Below, piece by piece: positions 27,031-33,049 of a DNA stretch of 33,049 nucleotides (positions are counted from its first letter, which is position 1; each line of letters starts with the position of its first letter). This stretch comes from Solirubrobacterales bacterium. GTDB lineage: Bacteria > Actinomycetota > Thermoleophilia > Solirubrobacterales > Solirubrobacteraceae. The notes beneath the pieces were generated by a model. The model was not told the origin of the DNA and searched no databases. It saw only the letters and a list, made by a program, of their open reading frames with translations. Location: contig JAFAYV010000094.1 of the NCBI GenBank assembly GCA_019240115.1, forward strand, positions 1-33,049. The letters are read 5' to 3'. Made by a program: the position numbers and the translations under genes.

Positions 27031-27869
27031 ACGAGCTGCAGCGCATCGTCGCGCGGACCCGGTCAGAGCTCGCGTCGCGCCGGCGCGAGCGGCCGCTGGG
27101 CGAGGTTCGCGCCGCCGCCGAGCGTCGCGCCGCCGACGGTCCGCCGCGCGCGTTCGCCGCGGCGCTCGCCGGACCCGGCCTGTCGGTGATCGCCGAGCAC
27201 AAGCGCCGTTCGCCCTCCGCGGGCGCGATCCGCGAGGACCTCGAGCTCTCAGACGTCGTCACCGCCTACGAGCGCGGCGGCGCGGCGGCGCTGTCGGTGC
27301 TGACCGAGCGCGAGGGGTTCGGCGGCTCGCTGCACGACCTCGCCGCCGCGCGCGCGGCGAGCACGCTGCCGATCCTGCGCAAGGACTTCATCGTCGACCC
27401 CTACCAGGTCCTCGAGGCGCTCGCCGGCGGCGCCGACGCGATCCTGCTCATCGTCGCCGCGCTTGCGCCGGCCGAGCTCGCGGCGCTGCACGCCGAGGCG
27501 GTGGCGCTCGGGCTCGGCGTGCTCGTCGAGGTCCACGACGCCGACGAGCTCGCGGTCGCCGCCGCGCTGGGGCCGGAGGTGATCGGGATCAACAACCGCG
27601 ACCTGACGACGCTGCGGGTCGACACGAGGCGCACCGACGAGCTCCTGCCGGCGGTTCCGGCGGGCACGACCGTCGTCTCGGAGTCGGGATTGCGCGACGC
27701 CGGGGAGTGTGCGCGGCTCGCCGCCGCGGGCGTCGACGCGGTCCTCGTCGGCGAGGCGCTGATGCGCCGGGGCGACATCGAGTCGGCGTGTCGCGAGCTC
27801 GCGTCGGCCGCGCCCGCCTACGATGGTGCGGATGGACGCTCCGAGGATCAAGTTCTGCGGCCTCACTGA
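27027..27869 (+). CDS. trpC: Indole-3-glycerol phosphate synthase
   Basis: A 280-residue TIM barrel that closes the indole ring. Catalytic motifs: VIAEHKRRSPSAG (Glu and Lys of strand 1, with His where Ile/Val/Tyr is more usual), SVLTEREGFGGS, PILRKDFIVDPYQV (catalytic Lys near 113), VLVEVHD, INNRDLTTLRVD and SESGL. The last 15 residues ([12 protein letters not shown]) extend into trpF, overlapping it by 38 bp. The start ATG overlaps the trpD stop. Confidence 0.96.
   Translation: MNELQRIVARTRSELASRRRERPLGEVRAAAERRAADGPPRAFAAALAGPGLSVIAEHKRRSPSAGAIREDLELSDVVTAYERGGAAALSVLTEREGFGGSLHDLAAARAASTLPILRKDFIVDPYQVLEALAGGADAILLIVAALAPAELAALHAEAVALGLGVLVEVHDADELAVAAALGPEVIGINNRDLTTLRVDTRRTDELLPAVPAGTTVVSESGLRDAGECARLAAAGVDAVLVGEALMRRGDIESACRELASAAPAYDGADGRSEDQVLRPH
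27819..27824 (+). promoter_or_regulatory. Candidate internal -10 box before trpF
   Basis: TACGAT inside the trpC coding end, 7 bases before ATG 27832. No Shine-Dalgarno precedes that ATG, so trpF may also be read from a leaderless internal transcript. Confidence 0.35.
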
Positions 27870-28488
27870 CCCCGCCGACGCCGACGCCGCGGTGCAGGCC
27901 GGCGCCTGGGCGCTCGGCGTGATCCTGTGGCCGGGGTCGCGACGTCACTGCCGCACGGCGGTCGCCGCCCGGATCGCCGCCGCGCATCGCCGGCGGACGC
28001 AGATCGTCGGCGTGTTCGTCAACCCGACGCTTGACCAGGTGGCGCGCGCCGCCGAGGAGATCGGCCTGACCATGCTCCAGCTCCACGGCGACGAGGGCCC
28101 GGCGTTCTGCGCCGAGGCGGCGCGCCGCACCGGCTGTCGCGTGATCAAGTCCGCGCGGGTGCGCAGCGGCGCCGACATCCAGGCGCTGACGGCGTTCCAC
28201 ACCGACTTCCACCTGCTGGACGGCTACGTCGAGGGCATCCGCGGGGGCACCGGGGAGACGTTCGCCTGGGAGCTCGTGCGCGCGCACGGGCGCGCCGTGC
28301 CGGTGATCCTCTCGGGAGGGCTGCGCGCCGGCAACGTCGGCCAGGCGATCGCCGCGGTGCGCCCGTATGCCGTCGACGTCGCCTCCGGGGTGGAGAGTTC
28401 GCCGGGCCATAAGGACCACGATCGGCTGCACGCGTTCGCCGAGGCGGTCGCCGCCGGCGCGCGGGACGAGGCCATCGCAGCCGGATGA
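27832..28488 (+). CDS. trpF: Phosphoribosylanthranilate isomerase
   Basis: A 218-residue TIM barrel for the Amadori rearrangement of PRA to Cd[14 protein letters not shown] carries the catalytic Cys (about residue 8), then [32 protein letters not shown] (catalytic Asp and the phosphate loop), [10 protein letters not shown], and [18 protein letters not shown] 27832 gives the family N terminus; ATG 27823 and GTG 27826 in frame are possible. The 38-bp overlap with trpC suggests coupling. Its final codons and stop lie in the second intergenic repeat. Confidence 0.95.
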   Translation: MDAPRIKFCGLTDPADADAAVQAGAWALGVILWPGSRRHCRTAVAARIAAAHRRRTQIVGVFVNPTLDQVARAAEEIGLTMLQLHGDEGPAFCAEAARRTGCRVIKSARVRSGADIQALTAFHTDFHLLDGYVEGIRGGTGETFAWELVRAHGRAVPVILSGGLRAGNVGQAIAAVRPYAVDVASGVESSPGHKDHDRLHAFAEAVAAGARDEAIAAG

Positions 28489-28669
28489 CTCACGCAGCCG
28501 ACATACAGGCGGGGCGGGTAGCCGGACGACTCGAGCGCGGCCCGGTCTGGCGAGGCCGGATGCCGAGAGCTGGACGATTCGCGCGGCGCGCGATCTGGCG
28601 AGGCGGGATGCCGAGCGCGCGCCCGGCGCGAACGCAGGCTCGAGCGGGTTCCGAGCGGAGGCAGTCAGC

Positions 28670-28673
<4 letters not shown>
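28478..28673. repeat. Intergenic repeat, copy 2 (trpF/trpB)
   Basis: A 196-bp relative of copy 1 at 25726-25972. The shared blocks run from the ending Ala/Ser-Gly codons and stop of the upstream gene to the GTG AGC start of the downstream one, with 41 identical bases at 28559-28599. It is about 50 bp shorter than copy 1 and has GGATGCCGAG twice. The two copies lie 2752 bp apart in the same orientation and flank trpDCF. Confidence 0.85.
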
Positions 28674-29822
<1,149 letters not shown>

Positions 29823-29830
<8 letters not shown>

Positions 29831-30638
29831 GGCGCAGGGCATCGGACGGATCGCTGAGGCGTTCGCGCGGGCGCGGGCCGACGGGCGACGCGCCGCGCTC
29901 ATGCCGTATCTGATGGGCGGCTTTCCGAGCCTCGAGGTCTCGCGCGAGATCGGCCTCGCCTACGCCGCGGCGGGCGCCGATCTCGTCGAGCTCGGGGTGC
30001 CGTTCTCCGATCCGCTCGCCGACGGACCGGTCATCCACGCCGCCGCCACCGCGGCGCTCGCCGCGGGCGCCACCGTCGCCCGCGTGCTCGCGGTCGGGGC
30101 GGCGATCGCGCGGCGCGTGCCGGTGGTGGTCATGTGCTACGCGAACCCGATCTACGCGCGTGGGCTGCAGCGCTTCCTCGACGAGCTCGTCGGCGCCGAG
30201 ATCAGCGGACTGATCGTGCCCGACCTGCCGCTCGAGGAGGCAGCCGAGGCGCAGGACGCCTGCGAGGCCCGCGACCTCGCGTTCGTCCCGCTCGTCGCGC
30301 CGACGACCCCGCGCACCCGGCTGGTGCAGATCGGTGCCCGCGCCACCGGCTTCATCTACGCGGTCTCGGTGACCGGCACCACCGGCGAGCGCGACGGCGA
30401 CGCCCCAACGCTGCACTCGGCGATCGAGCGCGCCGGCGACCACGCGGTCGTACCCGTCGCGGTCGGCTTCGGCATCGGCACCCCGGGGCAGGCGGCGGCG
30501 GCCGCGGCCGCGGGAGCCGACGGCGTCATCGTCGGCAGCCGCCTCGTGCGCGCCGCCGCCGAGTCCGACGATCCCGTGGCGGCGGTCTCCGAGCTCGTGG
30601 GCGGCTTCGCCGCGGCCCTCCGCGCAGCCGTCGGTTAG
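29823..30638 (+). CDS. trpA: Tryptophan synthase alpha chain
   Basis: A 271-residue TIM barrel that releases indole from indole-glycerol phosphate and channels it to Trp[34 protein letters not shown] (catalytic Glu and Asp), [39 protein letters not shown] and [12 protein letters not shown] are family blocks. ATG 29823 lies inside the trpB end (ATGGGTGA). The stop codon forms part of a TAGCAT box before the next gene. Confidence 0.96.
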
Positions 30639-30641
30639 CAT
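30636..30641 (+). promoter_or_regulatory. Candidate -10 box of the 53-residue gene, leaderless
   Basis: TAGCAT overlaps the trpA stop and ends 9 bases before ATG 30651. Confidence 0.35.
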
Positions 30642-30650
30642 TCGCCGCCG

Positions 30651-30812
30651 ATGGGCCTCATCCTCACCGTCACCGCCGGCCTCTGCATCTGGATCGCGGT
30701 CTGGTCGCTGAACGTCAGCGGCCTCGACGCGACGTTCATCGGCATCGGCCTGGTGCTGCTCGCGATCGGGATCCGCAACCTGCTCCCGTCCCTGCCCGGT
30801 CGGCGGGACTAG
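30651..30812 (+). CDS. 53-residue two-helix membrane protein
   Basis: A short open frame from ATG 30651 to TAG 30812, beginning MGLILTVTAGLCIWIAVWSL. Two hydrophobic helices (about 3-19 and 28-44) are separated by NVSGLDATF and followed by a basic end PSLPGRRD. Codon third positions are nearly all G or C, as in its neighbours. It starts 12 bp after trpA with a TANNNT box before it and ends in a perfect palindrome. Family not recognised; similar tiny membrane proteins with unknown roles are frequent in actinobacteria. Confidence 0.65.
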   Translation: MGLILTVTAGLCIWIAVWSLNVSGLDATFIGIGLVLLAIGIRNLLPSLPGRRD

Positions 30813-30820
30813 TCCCGCCG
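30801..30820 (+). terminator. Perfect 20-bp palindrome over a stop codon
   Basis: CGGCGGGACT is followed directly by its reverse complement, with the TAG of the 53-residue gene in the middle. Folded as RNA it gives an 8-bp stem with a CUAG loop. No U-tract follows, so it may be a terminator, a transcript-end stabiliser or a DNA site for a dimeric regulator. Confidence 0.35.
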
Positions 30821-30829
30821 AGGGCGTCC

Positions 30830-31984
30830 GTGCGCGGCGTCGGGCTGCTCCGACTGGGAGGATGTCTCGGCCTGCTCGCGCTGGCGCTCGCCGGCTGCAC
30901 GAGCGCGGCCGCGCCGCAGGACCAGTCGTCGGTCACCGTCCCGGGCTCGACGCTGTCGGTCTACAGCGCCCAGCCGCCGGGCCCGGCCAGCGCGGAGGCG
31001 AGCGACGTGCTCGACGCCGAGCGGCTCGCGCTGCGCCAGCAGGGCGGCCACGTCGGCACATACTCGGTGATGCTGGCGCCGGTGCACGAGGACGAGACCT
31101 CGGCCGACGCGCGCGCCGCGGTGTCTGACCCAACCGCGATCGCCTATCTGGGCGAGCTCGCTCCGGGCACCTCCGGCGTGTCGATCCAGATCACCAACCA
31201 GCTCGGCCTGCTGCAGATCAGCCCGGCCGACACCGCGGTCTACCTGACCCGGTCCGATCCGGCGGTCGCGGGCTCGCCCGGCCACTTCTATCCGTCGAGC
31301 TCGACCTATCACCGCACGTTCGCGCGCGTCGTGCCGAGCACCGCCGCCGAGGCCGAGGCGATCGTCGCCCGGCTGCGGGCGCAGCGCCTGGCGACGGTCG
31401 ACGTCGTCAGCGACGGGCAGCCGTACGGCACCTCGATCGCCGCCGAGGTGCGCGTGGACGCGCGCGGCGCGGGCCTGCAGGTCACCTCGAGCCCGACCGG
31501 CGCCGGCGCCGTCTTCTACGCGGGCGCCCCCGGGGCGGCCGCCCGCGCGGCGCTCGACCGGGCGGCGGCCGCGGCGCCGCGGGCGAAGCTGTTCGCGCCC
31601 TCGGCGCTGTATGACCCGGCGTTCGTCTCGAGCCTGAGCGCGCCCGCGCGGAGCAACCTGACGATCTCGGTGCCCGGCTTCACGGCCCGGACGCTCACCG
31701 CGCAGGGCCGGCGCTTCACCAGCGCGTTCGACGCCGCCTACGGCCATGAGCCGCAGCCCGAGGCGATCTTCGGCTACGAGGCGATGGCCTCGCTGCTGGC
31801 GGTCCTGCACAGCGCCGGCTCGGAGGCCAACCGGCGCTCGGTCGTCGTCAGCCGCTACCTCGGGCTGCGCAACCGGGTCTCGGTCCTCGGCACGTATTCG
31901 ATCTCCGGCGGAGACACCAGCATCGCGCCCTTCATCTTCGTCTCGCCCACGGACGCGCTGCTGTCCTCTGCCGGGGGAGGTTGA
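30830..31984 (+). CDS. Solute-binding lipoprotein, type 1 periplasmic-binding fold
   Basis: A 384-residue secreted protein. Residues 1-23 are a lipoprotein signal (LLALALAGC, lipidated Cys23), followed by a Ser/Ala/Pro linker. The body resembles branched-chain-amino-acid-type receptors (Peripla_BP_6): STLSVYSAQPP, an ERLALRQ helix, IAYLGELAPGTSGVSIQITNQLGLLQISPADTAVYLT, and TFARVVPSTAAEAEAIVARL. The ligand is unknown and no permease or ATPase gene is in view. GTG 30830 has GAGGG five bases upstream; the frame extends upstream through trpA only as out-of-frame sequence. It is paralogous to the next gene and overlaps it by four bases. Confidence 0.85.
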   Translation: MRGVGLLRLGGCLGLLALALAGCTSAAAPQDQSSVTVPGSTLSVYSAQPPGPASAEASDVLDAERLALRQQGGHVGTYSVMLAPVHEDETSADARAAVSDPTAIAYLGELAPGTSGVSIQITNQLGLLQISPADTAVYLTRSDPAVAGSPGHFYPSSSTYHRTFARVVPSTAAEAEAIVARLRAQRLATVDVVSDGQPYGTSIAAEVRVDARGAGLQVTSSPTGAGAVFYAGAPGAAARAALDRAAAAAPRAKLFAPSALYDPAFVSSLSAPARSNLTISVPGFTARTLTAQGRRFTSAFDAAYGHEPQPEAIFGYEAMASLLAVLHSAGSEANRRSVVVSRYLGLRNRVSVLGTYSISGGDTSIAPFIFVSPTDALLSSAGGG

Positions 31985-33049
31985 GCACGGACGCGGGGCC
32001 GCGCGGGGGGCGACGCGCGCGACGCCCGGCACCACCGCCGTTGCTGGGCCTGGCGGCCGCCCTCGCCGTCGCCCTCGCGCTGACGCTCGCGGGCTGTGGG
32101 GGTGACGCCGCCCCCCGGGGCGACCGGATCGCGGGACGGCGGCTGACGATCTACACGAGCCTGCCGTTCCTCGGCCCGTCGGCGGCGAGCGCCGAGGCGA
32201 CGCTCGCCGGCGAGCGCATGGCGCTCGCGGCCCACGCGGGGCGGGTCGGCCGCTACCGGATCGCGCTGGCGCCGCTCGACGACGCGACCGTCTCGGGCGG
32301 CGGCTGGGATCCCGGCCAGACGAACGCCAACGCGCGCCTCGCCGTACGCGACCCGACGACGATCGGGTATCTCGGCGACCTGAACTCGGGCGCCTCGGCG
32401 GTGTCCATCCCGCTGCTCAGCCGGGCCGGCATCCCGCAGATCAGCCCCACCAGCACGGCCGTCGGGCTGACCTCCGGCGGCCCCGAGGCCGAGCCCGGGG
32501 AGCCGCAGAAGTACTACCCGACGATGAGACGCACCTTCGCCCGGGTCGTCCCATCGGACCGCGTGCAGGCGGCCGTGCAGGTGGCGCTGCAGCGTGCGGC
32601 GGGTTGCCGGCGCACCTACGTGCTGCAGGACCCCGAGGTCGACGGGACCTCGGAGGCCAACAGCTTCGCCGTCGCCGCCCAGGCGGCGCGGCTGCCGGTG
32701 ACCGGTCCGGTGCAGTACGACCCGCGGTCGGCGAGCTTTGGCCCGGTCGCGACCGCGGCCGCCCAGAGCGGGGCCGACTGCGTGATGATCAGCGCGCTCG
32801 ATCAGGACGGGGCGGCCGCGCTCACCGAGCAGGTGGCCCGCGCGATGCCCGACGCGCGGCTGTTCGCCGGCAACGAGCTCGCGCAGCGCGCCTTCTACGA
32901 TCCCGCCGCCGGGGGCGTGCCGGCGTCGCTCGACGGGCGCCTGACGATGACCGTGGCGACGCTGAGCATCGGCGACTATCCGCCTGCGGGGCGGCGGTTC
33001 TTCCACGCCTACGCACGCCGCTACGGCGCCTGGCAGCCCGACGCGATCT
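31981..33049 (+). CDS. Second solute-binding lipoprotein, 3' end outside the window
   Basis: Open for 356 codons to the window edge with no stop. TTG 31981 overlaps the preceding stop (TTGA); TTG 32041 is an alternative. The N terminus is Arg-rich (GRRARR), then a hydrophobic stretch and lipobox LTLAGC with Cys39 from TTG 31981. The body is a clear paralog of the gene before it: TIGYLGDLNSGASAVSIPLL, GIPQISPTSTAVGLTS and TFARVVPSDRVQAA line up with the matching segments there. Peripla_BP_6-type fold; ligand unknown. Cysteines in RAAGCRRTY and GADCVM could form a disulfide. Confidence 0.85.
   Translation, partial: MSTDAGPRGGRRARRPAPPPLLGLAAALAVALALTLAGCGGDAAPRGDRIAGRRLTIYTSLPFLGPSAASAEATLAGERMALAAHAGRVGRYRIALAPLDDATVSGGGWDPGQTNANARLAVRDPTTIGYLGDLNSGASAVSIPLLSRAGIPQISPTSTAVGLTSGGPEAEPGEPQKYYPTMRRTFARVVPSDRVQAAVQVALQRAAGCRRTYVLQDPEVDGTSEANSFAVAAQAARLPVTGPVQYDPRSASFGPVATAAAQSGADCVMISALDQDGAAALTEQVARAMPDARLFAGNELAQRAFYDPAAGGVPASLDGRLTMTVATLSIGDYPPAGRRFFHAYARRYGAWQPDAI

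Noticed and set aside
28367-28669. N-terminal extension of TrpB
   Set aside because: It reads through the end of trpF and the repeat in a different frame; TrpB proteins start at the [11 protein letters not shown] region.

Overview
The window is about 33 kb of very GC-rich DNA (my impression is above 70% G+C) with densely packed genes, many GTG/TTG starts and frequent 1-20 bp gene overlaps. The gene content and order (rpsT/murJ, lepA, hrcA-dnaJ-prmA-mtaB-yqeY-phoH-ybeY-era, a complete trp operon) fit an actinomycete-like chromosome core. A dedicated TrpF, a fused HisIE and cytochrome bd without cydDC alongside suggest a deep-branching actinobacterium, possibly Thermoleophilia/Solirubrobacterales. 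That placement is inference; no rRNA or tRNA gene is present to test it. I see no phage, insertion sequence or CRISPR, and no gene-free stretch longer than 300 bases.

Layout. 1-1618: a tandem repeat, a coiled-coil tail-anchored membrane protein and rpsT, all on the minus side. 1670-6363: murJ, a small membrane protein, lepA and an unrecognised protein on plus. 6422-9566: a DUF1707-type membrane protein and cydAB on minus. 9623-11244: an SDR reductase plus two hot-dog dehydratase-like subunits on plus. 11268-18507: the hrcA-dnaJ-prmA-mtaB-yqeY-phoH-ybeY-era housekeeping run. 18647-23019: a three-gene signalling cassette (membrane histidine kinase, single-domain response regulator, REC-PAS-GGDEF-EAL). 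23063-30638: hisIE-trpE-trpG-trpD-trpC-trpF-trpB-trpA, a complete chorismate-to-tryptophan pathway. 30651-33049: a 53-residue membrane protein and two tandem paralogous solute-binding lipoproteins, the second cut by the window edge.

The most unusual signals are outside the proteins. (1) The hrcA-dnaJ gap holds a 14-bp long-range stem that pairs with the dnaJ Shine-Dalgarno sequence and encloses three nested hairpins: a candidate structured, possibly heat-sensing, leader. (2) The gaps before trpD and trpB are diverged copies of one 200-250 bp element that includes the upstream stop codon and the downstream ribosome site and start codon; one 41-bp block is identical in both. (3) About ten genes carry a TANNNT -10-like box 6-10 bases before the start codon and no Shine-Dalgarno, which points to widespread leaderless transcription, including inside operons (trpF, mtaB).
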